Source: Chryseobacterium candidae (lineage in GTDB: Bacteria; Bacteroidota; Bacteroidia; Flavobacteriales; Weeksellaceae). Taken from it: a DNA stretch of 52,121 bases. A program made the position numbers and the translations under genes. Below, one piece after another: positions 1 to 7,381 of this stretch. The notes beneath the pieces are model-generated. The model was not told the origin of the DNA, ran no database searches, and saw nothing but the letters and a program-made list of their open reading frames with translations. Location: NCBI RefSeq assembly GCF_004916905.1, contig NZ_SDLV01000001.1, positions 1-52,121 of the forward strand, in the 5' to 3' direction. Position 1 is the stretch's first letter. Each line of letters begins with the position of its first letter.

Positions 1-42
1 CTCATAACCCGAAGGTCATCGGTTCGAGTCCGGTTCCCGCTA
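1..42 (+). tRNA. tRNA-Met (CAU), 3' part, probably initiator
   Basis: The window opens inside the anticodon loop (CTCATAA, anticodon CAU). The TpsiC arm (18-34, loop TTCGAGT) and the acceptor 3' strand (35-41) follow, with discriminator A42 and a non-encoded CCA (CTA follows). The 3' anticodon strand starts CCC, which implies the three G:C pairs typical of initiator tRNA, and the variable and T arms resemble tRNA-fMet. The 5' half lies outside the window, so elongator Met or Ile2 is not strictly excluded. Confidence 0.85.
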
Positions 43-50
43 CTAAACGA

Positions 51-82
51 AAGAGAAGCAATATGATTGCTTCTCTTTTTTA
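51..82 (+). terminator. Intrinsic terminator after the tRNA
   Basis: A perfect 12-bp stem (51-62 with 66-77, loop ATG) is followed directly by a T run. It ends the tRNA transcript. Confidence 0.85.
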
Positions 83-134
83 TTTTCTGGTCATTGCAGA
101 CAAAACGATGTTGATAGTAAATTTGAATCAAAAC

Positions 135-377
135 CTATTCAATTTCCTTCCATTTTTTATAAGCTTCTTTCATACAATGCCCGCATGGACGGTAATTATT
201 TTGTAATGCTTCTTTTTCATCTGCAAAGAAAACTCTGTTTTCCATCTTCATTCTTTTTCCTGACCGGCAGCTGAGTAATCCATAGATTTTTAATTTTTTA
301 TTTCCTCCAAATCGAACTTCTCTGCTGTGGATTTTACTTCTCAGATTTTCAGATGATAGTTGTGAATGTTGAATCAT
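135..377 (-). CDS. Stand-alone Ada-like zinc-binding domain protein
   Basis: This 80-residue protein resembles the N-terminal metal-binding domain of the Ada methylation-repair regulator. Visible landmarks are a cysteine at residue 37 in LLSCRSGKRM, the RVFF segment at 48-51 and the RPCGHC motif with C65 and C68. Ada normally uses four cysteines, one of which accepts the methyl group from DNA phosphotriesters. Only three are present here, so one ligand position is altered. No AraC or methyltransferase domain is attached. It lies 27 bases downstream of the 2OG-Fe(II) oxygenase on the same strand and is probably cotranscribed with it. A role in alkylation sensing or simple metal binding is inferred. 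Family call is good, function uncertain. Confidence 0.75.
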   Translation of the reverse strand: MIQHSQLSSENLRSKIHSREVRFGGNKKLKIYGLLSCRSGKRMKMENRVFFADEKEALQNNYRPCGHCMKEAYKKWKEIE

Positions 378-404
378 GGTTCATCTATTTATAGCGTTTA
401 ATCA

Positions 405-1118
405 TTAACTGGCTGCATCATGAAAAATAATGCCCAAAGCATAGCGGTTTCCTTCTTTAACTTCACTTACACCATGTTTCATATGGACTCTGTAATAGCC
501 CTTGTTTCCTTTTTCCGGTTTGAACTGAGTGGTAAAAATTAGAACGTCCCCTTTTTTAGGTTGTAGAACAATGGCTTTTGACTGTGCTCTCGGAATCTGC
601 TGGGTAAGCACAAATTCACCGCCCGTAAAATCCTTTTCTGGTTCGCTGAGCATTAATACAATTTGGATAGGAAAGTATAGGTCTCCATATAGATCCTGGT
701 GCAGCGTATTGAATCCGCCTTTTCCATATTTCAAAATTAAAACCGTCGCTTTTTGCTGACCGTTAAGGTGGCATTGGTCTAAGAATTCCTGATGATCTGA
801 AGGAAATTGATTGTCTATATGTAAAGCTTTACACCATGCATTAGCAACAGGAGCCAGATAAGGGTAAATATTTGTTCGTATGGTTTGAATGATTTCAGGT
901 AATGGATAGGTAAAATATTTATATTCACCCAGTCCGAAACGATGTCTGGCCATGATGACTGTTTTACGATAGAGAGAAGAATGATGATAATTTGATTTCA
1001 ATAGTTCACATTCTTCCTCAGACAACAGATCAGGAATGATAGCATATCCGTTTTGATGCATTGTTTCCGTAATACTCTGCCAGTCTGTATTCTTGATTGT
1101 ATGAATAATATTTTTCAT
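405..1118 (-). CDS. 2OG-Fe(II) oxygenase superfamily protein
   Basis: A 237-residue cytoplasmic protein with the double-stranded beta-helix iron site of 2-oxoglutarate dioxygenases. The visible ligands are H140-x-D142 (LHQDLYGD), H215 (MKHGV) and R225 (NRYALG), which would bind the 2-oxoglutarate carboxylate. It resembles the prolyl-hydroxylase-like branch often found near ada/alkA genes rather than classical AlkB. It is first in a probable two-gene minus-strand unit with the Ada-like zinc protein. The substrate cannot be read from sequence; a nucleic-acid or protein hydroxylation or demethylation role linked to alkylation stress is an inference from the neighbour. Confidence 0.85.
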   Translation of the reverse strand: MKNIIHTIKNTDWQSITETMHQNGYAIIPDLLSEEECELLKSNYHHSSLYRKTVIMARHRFGLGEYKYFTYPLPEIIQTIRTNIYPYLAPVANAWCKALHIDNQFPSDHQEFLDQCHLNGQQKATVLILKYGKGGFNTLHQDLYGDLYFPIQIVLMLSEPEKDFTGGEFVLTQQIPRAQSKAIVLQPKKGDVLIFTTQFKPEKGNKGYYRVHMKHGVSEVKEGNRYALGIIFHDAAS

Positions 1119-1303
1119 TGCTTTTGAATTTATGCTGCAAAAGTCTATAGTTCTTCAGAACAATACAATCCAAAACATGCGGTATTTTATATATGAATAA
1201 AGAGTTATAAAGTATCTGGCCTACTGATTTAATGTATTTCTGGATGATACCACTGGTCCTGTTTAAGGCTACCTTTGCCCTGTTAATAAAAATAGATATA
1301 ACG

Positions 1304-1750
1304 ATGAATTACATTATTAAAAAGGCAAGTCTTGAGGATGTTGATGAAACAGCTGAATTGTTCAATCTTTATCGTGTTTTTTACAGACAGGAATCAGATG
1401 TTGAAAAAGGGAAGGCTTTTCTCAAAGAACGTTTTATAAACCGTGAGTCCGATATTTTTCTTGTGATGGTAAATGAGAAAGCAGTAGGTTTTGTACAGCT
1501 TTACAAATTATTTCATTATACCAAATTACAAAGGCAATGGCTGCTAAGTGATTTGTTTGTGCATCCGGATTATAGAGGAAAAGGTCTTTCCGTAGCATTA
1601 ATTGACCGTAGCAAAGAATGGTGTGAAGAGACAGGAGCGTGCGGGCTGATGCTTGAAACCGAAAAAACAAATGACATAGGAAACACATTATATCCACGCT
1701 GCGGGTTTGAATATGACGGATTGCATAATTATTACCACTGGTGGAAATAA
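1304..1750 (+). CDS. GNAT family N-acetyltransferase
   Basis: A 148-residue single-domain acetyltransferase. The acetyl-CoA signature is LSDLFVHPDYRGKGLS, with the pyrophosphate loop RGKGLS at residues 91-96, followed by the usual C-terminal half (LYPRCGFEYDG). I start it at the ATG at 1304 (MNYIIKKASL). An in-frame ATG 72 bases upstream would add a hydrophobic stretch untypical of this family. It stands alone between the divergent oxygenase and a convergent secreted-protein gene. The amine substrate is unknown. Confidence 0.88.
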   Translation: MNYIIKKASLEDVDETAELFNLYRVFYRQESDVEKGKAFLKERFINRESDIFLVMVNEKAVGFVQLYKLFHYTKLQRQWLLSDLFVHPDYRGKGLSVALIDRSKEWCEETGACGLMLETEKTNDIGNTLYPRCGFEYDGLHNYYHWWK

Positions 1751-2036
1751 AATAAAGCTGTTTAACCCTAATCATAACCACCTTTTTTTGAGCTGGTTTA
1801 CTTCTATAATGATAAGTAGTATTAGTTCTACAGTTTTGAACATTTAATTCTACAGGTATTTTCAGCCAGCAGAAGGGTATAGTCCTATTTTTGTAAAGCT
1901 CTTACAGATCATGGGTAGGACAGTTGATCTGTAGAGCGTATGCAAAAAAATCTCTGCCTAATTTTCTACTTTTTCCCCAAGGTTTTATGATTAGTACCAC
2001 AAAACTGCTTTTTCCGGCGGAGATTTTTTGCTTTTG
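1751..2036. other. Gene-free structured region, possible non-coding RNA
   Basis: No credible ORF lies in this 286-base stretch. It holds a strong hairpin (1898-1911 with 1925-1937, 13 bp with one bulged T). A larger stem follows (1942-1958 with 2016-2031, one wobble and one bulge) enclosing a smaller imperfect hairpin around 1982-2005. A terminator-like hairpin comes directly after. I could not find a consensus promoter or match it to a known RNA family, so the RNA call is tentative. Confidence 0.35.
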
Positions 2037-2076
2037 AACAAAAAAGAGAATGGCACTGCCATTCTCTTTTTTATTT
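2037..2076. terminator. Bidirectional intrinsic terminator
   Basis: A 16-bp perfect stem (AAAAAAGAGAATGGCA and its complement) with a 2-base loop has A runs on one side and T runs on the other. It can serve the minus-strand secreted-protein gene and any plus-strand transcript from the region before it. Confidence 0.85.
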
Positions 2077-2096
2077 TTTTTAATATGATTTAAATA

Positions 2097-2678
2097 TTAT
2101 TGTGCCAGTTGAGCGTAAGGAGTAAGTTTGTTGTCATCAGACATTGTCTGTCCTAAAAAATCTCTTTTCTGATCAGCTTTCATTCTGCCGGCAGCAGCAC
2201 TTGCATTGAAATAAGCTTCACTTAGTTTTGTAGCGATATCAGAAGGTTTGAATTCGAATTTTGTATCTCCTTCAACTCCTAAATAACCGTTCTTTCTTGT
2301 AAGGTTGGTAATATAATTGTTGTAATTGATCATTGTCCCTCTCATCATATTGTTATGATATTCCATACATTTCTTGGCTTTTTTGGATGAGTTGTTCAGG
2401 ATACAGTTTTTCATGTTGTTTCTGTATAAAAACCATTCAGACTCTACAATACCATATTCTCTGCCTAAAGCAATTTTTCCGTTATTCACAATATTATTAT
2501 CACCTTCTTTTGTAGCGATCGTCTGAAGATGCTGAATCACCAATGGAACGGTGGCTTCAATTTTTGATTTTGTATCTTTCAGTATGCTAAGATCGGCAGC
2601 AGGAGAACCTTTCTTTTGTGCTGTAGTAACATTAAAAATAAGCAGTAATAGTACAATCAGTAAATTATATCTTTTCAT
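2097..2678 (-). CDS. Secreted protein of unknown function
   Basis: A 193-residue protein with a clear signal peptide: a positively charged start, a Leu/Ile-rich core and probable cleavage near TTA-Q at residue 21. No lipobox cysteine is present, so it should be a soluble periplasmic or exported protein. The mature part is rich in Lys and Asn, mostly helical in character, and contains NNMMRGTMINYNNY around residues 108-121. I do not recognise a family. It is a monocistronic minus-strand gene, with a strong terminator directly downstream and an AT-rich upstream region lacking a consensus promoter. Confidence 0.7.
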   Translation of the reverse strand: MKRYNLLIVLLLLIFNVTTAQKKGSPAADLSILKDTKSKIEATVPLVIQHLQTIATKEGDNNIVNNGKIALGREYGIVESEWFLYRNNMKNCILNNSSKKAKKCMEYHNNMMRGTMINYNNYITNLTRKNGYLGVEGDTKFEFKPSDIATKLSEAYFNASAAAGRMKADQKRDFLGQTMSDDNKLTPYAQLAQ

Positions 2679-2906
2679 GAGAAATTTTTAAAGCACTAAA
2701 ATAAATATAATTTCCCGGTTAAAACAAATACATTTTAATATTTATTTAATAAAATTTAACAATTCTATAATGTATATTATTCATTATTGTAAAAATGATG
2801 CGTTTAAGGTCTTTATTGAAGTGATTTTTGTAATCTAAATTGTTAATACAGCTCAATGTGTGTATTTGAGTCCTAATCAATGTAAAATGTTTTACGCAAG
2901 GATAAA

Positions 2907-2937
2907 AAAACACTACTCATAATGATGGTAGTGTTTT
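2907..2937 (-). terminator. Terminator of the glutathione peroxidase gene
   Basis: Stem 2907-2916 with 2928-2937 (10 bp, 11-base loop). The minus-strand side ends in a run of T. Confidence 0.75.
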
Positions 2938-2948
2938 GTAAAAATCAT

Positions 2949-3515
2949 TTATTTGAAATAATGGGTGATTTTTTTACTTTCAGGGACAACTTTAGAGTCA
3001 AAATGTTCCAGTAATTTTCCTTCCGGGCTGATCAGAAACTTATTGAAATTCCAGCTTATGGTGGCATCCATTACTCCATTTTGAGATTTGTGGGTAAGAT
3101 AATCGAATACAGGAGTGATTTTTGAACCTTTTACATCCACTGAGGTGGTAAGCGGAAAGGTTACCCCATAATTCTTTTCACAGAAAGACTTGATTTCCAC
3201 ATTATCATGAAACTCCTGATCTGCAAAATTATCAGAAGGAAAGCCTACCACAACCAGTTTATCACCATAATCTTTGTAAAGCTGCTCCAATCCTTTGTAT
3301 TGAGGAGTGTATCCGCACTTGGATGCCGTGTTTACAATAAGAATATATTTCCCTTTGTATTCAGAAAAATCAATTTTTCCGCCGTCTATGGATTCAATCT
3401 TAAAATCATAAATTGATTTTGCAGGTTTTGGACCGTTGGAATCATCCGATTTAATAAATGATGAAAGGCCTATGATTCCTATAAGCACCATTCCGATAAA
3501 AAGTATTTTTTTCAT
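2949..3515 (-). CDS. Glutathione peroxidase family thiol peroxidase, membrane-anchored or exported
   Basis: A 188-residue thioredoxin-fold peroxidase that reduces H2O2 and organic peroxides. The peroxidatic cysteine is C67 in SKCGYTPQ; Q100 (DNFADQE) and W155-N156 (SWNFNKF) complete the catalytic set. C112 in FCEKNYGVTFP is at the resolving-cysteine position of thioredoxin-dependent family members, so thioredoxin rather than glutathione is the likely reductant. The middle cysteine of the GFPCNQF motif is Ser here (GFPSDNF). Residues 1-21 form a signal peptide or membrane anchor, placing the enzyme at or outside the inner membrane. It is a monocistronic gene divergent from blaI. Confidence 0.92.
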   Translation of the reverse strand: MKKILFIGMVLIGIIGLSSFIKSDDSNGPKPAKSIYDFKIESIDGGKIDFSEYKGKYILIVNTASKCGYTPQYKGLEQLYKDYGDKLVVVGFPSDNFADQEFHDNVEIKSFCEKNYGVTFPLTTSVDVKGSKITPVFDYLTHKSQNGVMDATISWNFNKFLISPEGKLLEHFDSKVVPESKKITHYFK

Positions 3516-4032
3516 TTAAAAAGATTTTACTATTGTTTTATGTATTAGATTATTGATCATTTTTGCTGCACTTTTGTTTTTTCCGGTTTTATTTCTAGTT
3601 AAAATCCATTCTTCCAGAAATATCAAATTTAGGGTTATTAAATCCTTATGCAATAGTATTTTTTATTGTTTTGAATTTTTTACCTGATTTATCAATTCTT
3701 ATCAAGATATAAAACCCTGGCAGAGATTATCCCGACAAACCAAATGAAACATTTCTTCAAGGTTAGTTGAAATCCCGGATTTAATGTAGAGGTTTTGGTA
3801 TAAAAGATCAGTTTTGTTGAAGAGTTTTTCGTGAAATTAGAATTGAAAATTCATTTAATTAAAATTTAATCAACTTTATTTTATTGATTATTAATATTTT
3901 ACATTTTAAAATCTTTTATCACTAAAAAAATAGTTGTTAGATTCAAATTTATTTCTACATTTGTATAACTAATTTCTTAGTGATATAGAATTGAAAAGTT
4001 TTATATCAATATAACTGATAAATGAACAGGAT
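3516..4032. other. Divergent intergenic region, glutathione peroxidase / blaI
   Basis: About 517 AT-rich bases with no credible gene. The right end carries the blaI promoter and operator dyads (3917-3985). I see nothing else that can be named in 3516-3910. Confidence 0.7.
3921..3985 (+). promoter_or_regulatory. blaI promoter flanked by two operator dyads
   Basis: The promoter is TTG (3934-3936), 19 bases, then TACATTTG (3956-3963), matching the Bacteroidota -33/-7 pattern. The upstream dyad is ACTA-N6-TAGT at 3921-3934. The downstream dyad is ACTAA-TTTC-TTAGT at 3968-3981, extendable to 3964-3985 with 8 of 9 pairs. The flanks 3917-3935 and 3967-3985 are inverted copies matching at 17 of 19 positions. 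The second dyad covers the expected transcription start, as expected for BlaI autorepression. Confidence 0.7.
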
Positions 4033-4398
4033 ATGAAAATTCAGACTTTAACAAAAGCAGAAGAACAGGTAATGCAGTATGTATGGAAAATAGAAAAAGG
4101 ATTTCTTAAGGATGTTCTGGATCTTTTTCCGGAACCAAAACCACACACCAATACAGTCTCTACTATTTTAAAAGTATTGAAAGACAAAGAATTTGTAGAC
4201 TATCGTGTACATGGAAGACAGCATGAGTATTTTCCGCTTGTTTCAAAAGAACAATATTCCGGAAAGACCATGAAAAGTCTTGTGAAAAACTATTTCAAAG
4301 GCTCTTACAAGAGTGCCGTTTCATTTTTGGTAGAAAAAAATGAAATGACAGTAGAAGATCTTGAGATGTTATTAGATGAACTCAAAAACAAAGATTAG
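4033..4398 (+). CDS. BlaI/MecI/CopY family transcriptional repressor
   Basis: A 121-residue winged-helix repressor of the penicillinase-repressor family. The N-terminal half carries the DNA-binding domain, with LTKAEEQVMQYVW opening helix 1 and NTVSTILKVLKDKEFV forming the recognition helix and wing approach. The C-terminal helices (MTVEDLEMLLDEL) are the dimerisation part. Family repressors bind dyads as dimers and are inactivated by cleavage triggered by the partner M56 protein. The partner gene begins 5 bases after the stop codon, so the two are one unit. Candidate operators lie at its own promoter. No beta-lactamase gene is adjacent, so the regulon is probably different. Confidence 0.92.
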   Translation: MKIQTLTKAEEQVMQYVWKIEKGFLKDVLDLFPEPKPHTNTVSTILKVLKDKEFVDYRVHGRQHEYFPLVSKEQYSGKTMKSLVKNYFKGSYKSAVSFLVEKNEMTVEDLEMLLDELKNKD

Positions 4399-4403
4399 TA
4401 CTT

Positions 4404-6299
4404 ATGGAAGCAATACTTTTATACTTTGGGAAAACTATTTTATGTTCGGGTGTAACGTTTTTGTACTATCAGTTGTCATTAAAAGACAAGACATTCCATC
4501 ATTATAACAGATTTTATCTGCTGGGAGCGATTGTGATATCACTTTTGTTGCCGCTCATTAAAGTAGATGATTTTACGATAGAGGTAAATAATGATGTATA
4601 TATGCTTCTTGATAAGATTCAGAATTTTAATACAGAAAAAAATATAAACAATGGTAACCTTTATTTTAACATTACTTTTTCAGCTCTGGGACTGGTTTCT
4701 TTCTATTTTCTAGGGAAACTTATGTATGGGATTTTTAAAATCCAGCAGTTTAAGAAACAGTTTAATAAAGAAAGTTTTGACGGGATCAACTTTTACCGTA
4801 CAGACCTTAATGAAGCTCCTTTTTCCTACTTTAAAAATCTTTTCTGGAAGAACGCCATTACTTTGCATTCTGATATTGGAAAACAGATTTTAAAGCATGA
4901 AATGGTACATATTGAGCAGAAACATTCCTTTGATAAGATCTTTATTGAGATTATTACCTCAGTTTTCTGGTTCAATCCGTTTTTTCATGTCATCAAAAAA
5001 GAAATTAATTTAATCCACGAATATCTGGCTGATAAAAAAGCCGTAAAACAATTGGACACCAAAGCATTTGCGCAGATGCTTTTAGCAAGCCACTTTTCCG
5101 GAACACAGTTGCCTGTTACCAGTCCGTTTCTAAGTTCAAACCTTAAAAAAAGACTTAAGATGTTACAAAAACCAAAAACCAAATTCGGATATGCGCGAAG
5201 AATTTTTGCCTTGCCGGTTGTTTTCTCACTGGCCTTTGCTTATCTGGTAAATGCTAAAAACAGAGAAATTGAAGAAACCAATCTTTCCATCAAAAAAGTA
5301 GTTTCAGAAATCAAGAAAGATACGATAAGACCAGTAAGACCTGAAGGATCGGGTCAGGAAAAAATGGCAGAATTGAAAGCCGTGTCACCGGATGATCAGA
5401 AAAAAATAACCAATCTTGAAAAGAAGATAAAAGAAAAAGAGAAAGAGCTGGAAGGTTTGGATCCCGAAAGTGATCTCTTCAGTGATAAAATAGAAGAAAT
5501 AAGCAATCTGGCATCAGAGATAGGAGAGATTGCCTCAAAGGTTGAAGTTGATCAGTATTTCAATTCTGCGGAATGGAAGAATCAGATGAAGGAGCTTGAG
5601 AATATGGAACCTCTTAGTAAAAAGGAGCTTCGAAAGATTGAAAGAGCTGCCAAAAAAGCGGAAAGAGAAGCTGCCAAAATAGGCGAACTGCCCATTCCTC
5701 CGGTACCACCTAAAGCACCAAGAGAGCCGAAAATAACCTATTTTAAAACAAACAAAATTGTTAATTATAAAGATCTGAGCGCTCAGGAAAAAGAAGAAGT
5801 ACGTAAAGCAATGGCGGAAGCTAAAAAAGCACTGAAAGAAGCGGGAAAAGCCAGAATTGAGGGTGAAAAAGCAAGAATAGAAGGTGCAAAAGCCCAACTG
5901 GAGGGAAATAGAATAAGATTAGAAGGAGAGAGAATCCGGATTGATGGAGACAAAATCCGAAGAGACGTTGAAAAGGCCCGCACGGAAGCCGAAAAAAGAT
6001 CAGCAAGCTTCAGAGACGGTACTTTTATTAAAGTGATCAGCGGTTCACCCGGTGTTATTGTAATGAATGCTGACTTTATTAAAAAAGACAGCAACGGAAA
6101 CATCGCAATGAATGGGGTGAAAAAATTTAAAATAAGCGGTACTGATGATGTAAAATATAAGTATTACATTGACGGGAGAGAAGTTTCACAGGATGATATG
6201 AACTCATTAGATACCAATAATATATCGAGAGTTAACGTCAACACTCAGAAGAATGGAGAAGTAAAGCAGGGGGAAGTAAGAATTGAGACAAAGAAGTAA
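4404..6299 (+). CDS. BlaR1-like M56 family metallopeptidase with heptad-repeat C-terminal domain
   Basis: A 631-residue membrane zinc protease. Hydrophobic segments lie near residues 5-21, 37-52, 88-112 and 266-283. The zinc site is H165-E-M-V-H169, with a probable third ligand E206 (HEYLAD). In this family an outer sensor activates the cytosolic-facing protease, which then inactivates BlaI. The usual penicillin-binding sensor is missing. Instead the last 350 residues are highly charged: a predicted coiled coil (about 325-375), a proline-rich spacer near 433-445 and seven heptads from 482 to 530 of the type KARIEGE, KARIEGA, KAQLEGN. A compact region follows (535-631). The ligand or stress sensed is unknown. 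It is cotranscribed with blaI. Confidence 0.9.
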   Translation: MEAILLYFGKTILCSGVTFLYYQLSLKDKTFHHYNRFYLLGAIVISLLLPLIKVDDFTIEVNNDVYMLLDKIQNFNTEKNINNGNLYFNITFSALGLVSFYFLGKLMYGIFKIQQFKKQFNKESFDGINFYRTDLNEAPFSYFKNLFWKNAITLHSDIGKQILKHEMVHIEQKHSFDKIFIEIITSVFWFNPFFHVIKKEINLIHEYLADKKAVKQLDTKAFAQMLLASHFSGTQLPVTSPFLSSNLKKRLKMLQKPKTKFGYARRIFALPVVFSLAFAYLVNAKNREIEETNLSIKKVVSEIKKDTIRPVRPEGSGQEKMAELKAVSPDDQKKITNLEKKIKEKEKELEGLDPESDLFSDKIEEISNLASEIGEIASKVEVDQYFNSAEWKNQMKELENMEPLSKKELRKIERAAKKAEREAAKIGELPIPPVPPKAPREPKITYFKTNKIVNYKDLSAQEKEEVRKAMAEAKKALKEAGKARIEGEKARIEGAKAQLEGNRIRLEGERIRIDGDKIRRDVEKARTEAEKRSASFRDGTFIKVISGSPGVIVMNADFIKKDSNGNIAMNGVKKFKISGTDDVKYKYYIDGREVSQDDMNSLDTNNISRVNVNTQKNGEVKQGEVRIETKK

Positions 6300-6307
6300 A
6301 TTTCTGC

Positions 6308-6345
6308 AAAGCTTTGTCAGTTTTAAAAATGGCAAAGCTTTTTTT
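6308..6345 (+). terminator. Terminator or attenuator between the M56 gene and the GLPGLI gene
   Basis: Stem AAAGCTTTG (6308-6316) with CAAAGCTTT (6333-6341), then a T tract. It lies inside an otherwise operon-like 69-base gap, so the GLPGLI gene may be expressed only by read-through. Confidence 0.7.
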
Positions 6346-6368
6346 ATGAATAGATAAATACATAGAAT

Positions 6369-7259
6369 ATGAAAAAAAATTATTTGCTTTTATTAGCTTT
6401 TTTAAGTGTTTTTGTGAATGCACAGGTAAACAGATTTTTCTATGACTATAAATATATTTCAGATTCTACCAATAGAGCAGAAGTGAAAAGCGATGTAATG
6501 CTTTTGGATATTGATAAAAATGGATCTAAATATTACAGCCGTGAGAAATTTGTTGCAGACTCCACAACCAAAGCAGATATTGCCAGACAGATGAAAGGAG
6601 GATTCGGAGGCAGTATTAATATTAAAAGAAATATAAAACAGGGAACCATTAATAGCACGGTCACAAAAAAATATCCGGATTATAGTGTTTCATTCTCTGA
6701 AAATATAGGGAATACTACTTATAAGATGCCGGAAGATCAAAAGCCTGAATGGAATATTTTACCTGATAAACAGAAAATTGGAGAGTATAATACTCAGAAA
6801 GCAACCACAAATTATGGAGGCAGAAGCTGGATCGCCTGGTTTTCTACAGACATCCCATTTCAGGACGGACCTTATAAATTCTACGGATTGCCAGGACTTA
6901 TTGTTAAAATTGAGGATAAAACAGGTTCTCATATTATGACTTTAATTGGTAACAAAAAAACCGAAGCCACATCAGAAGAAGCTCTCCAGATACCTGGTCT
7001 CACTACAATTGGCTTTGGAGGTAAAGAGATAGAAATCAATAAAAAGCAGTTCAAAAAAGCCTGGAAAGATTATCTTGCTGACCCTACAAAAGACATGAAA
7101 CAAACCATGAGTACCCTTCCTGCCGGAGCTGTTGTACAAATGAGAAATCAGGATGGAAAAAATATTGATGTAAATGAAATGTATAGAAATATTGAAAAAA
7201 GAGCAAAAGAAGACCAACTAAAGAATAACAATAAAATAGAACCGGAACTATATCGATAA
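6369..7259 (+). CDS. GLPGLI family secreted protein
   Basis: A 296-residue protein with a signal peptide (residues 1-18, cleavage near VNA-Q). It has the family-defining motif FYGLPGLIVKIED at about residues 177-189, preceded by WIAWFSTDIPFQDGPY. GLPGLI proteins are specific to Bacteroidota and have no established biochemical function. The C-terminal quarter is charged and ends in an Asn/Lys-rich tail. Its position behind blaI and the M56 peptidase suggests it is a target or a sensed component of that regulatory pair; that link is an inference. A hairpin with a T tract separates it from the M56 gene. Confidence 0.9.
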   Translation: MKKNYLLLLAFLSVFVNAQVNRFFYDYKYISDSTNRAEVKSDVMLLDIDKNGSKYYSREKFVADSTTKADIARQMKGGFGGSINIKRNIKQGTINSTVTKKYPDYSVSFSENIGNTTYKMPEDQKPEWNILPDKQKIGEYNTQKATTNYGGRSWIAWFSTDIPFQDGPYKFYGLPGLIVKIEDKTGSHIMTLIGNKKTEATSEEALQIPGLTTIGFGGKEIEINKKQFKKAWKDYLADPTKDMKQTMSTLPAGAVVQMRNQDGKNIDVNEMYRNIEKRAKEDQLKNNNKIEPELYR

Positions 7260-7327
7260 AATATACAGTTCCCATATGATTCAGATACTATACATTAGTT
7301 AAATCTGGAAAAAATAATACAGTACGA

Positions 7328-7358
7328 AAAATCCCGGAACGAAAAGTTCCGGGATTTT
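7328..7358. terminator. Bidirectional terminator between the GLPGLI gene and transaldolase
   Basis: A perfect 13-bp stem, AAAATCCCGGAAC with its complement, and loop GAAAA. It is A/T-flanked on both sides and serves both convergent genes. Confidence 0.9.
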
Positions 7359-7381
7359 TATATCTGAATAAGAGCCAGTGA

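Noticed and set aside
1232..1303. Upstream extension of the GNAT gene
   Set aside because: It would add 24 hydrophobic residues before the domain, not typical of cytosolic GNAT enzymes; the ATG at 1304 fits better.
5535..6103. Long minus-strand reading frames opposite the M56 gene
   Set aside because: They are antisense to the charged repeat region, are rich in Phe/Leu/Ser as expected of a reverse translation of Lys/Glu-rich sequence, and have no family motifs.
4033..6299. Beta-lactam resistance cassette
   Set aside because: There is a BlaI/BlaR1-like pair but no beta-lactamase or extra PBP gene in the operon and no penicillin-binding sensor domain.
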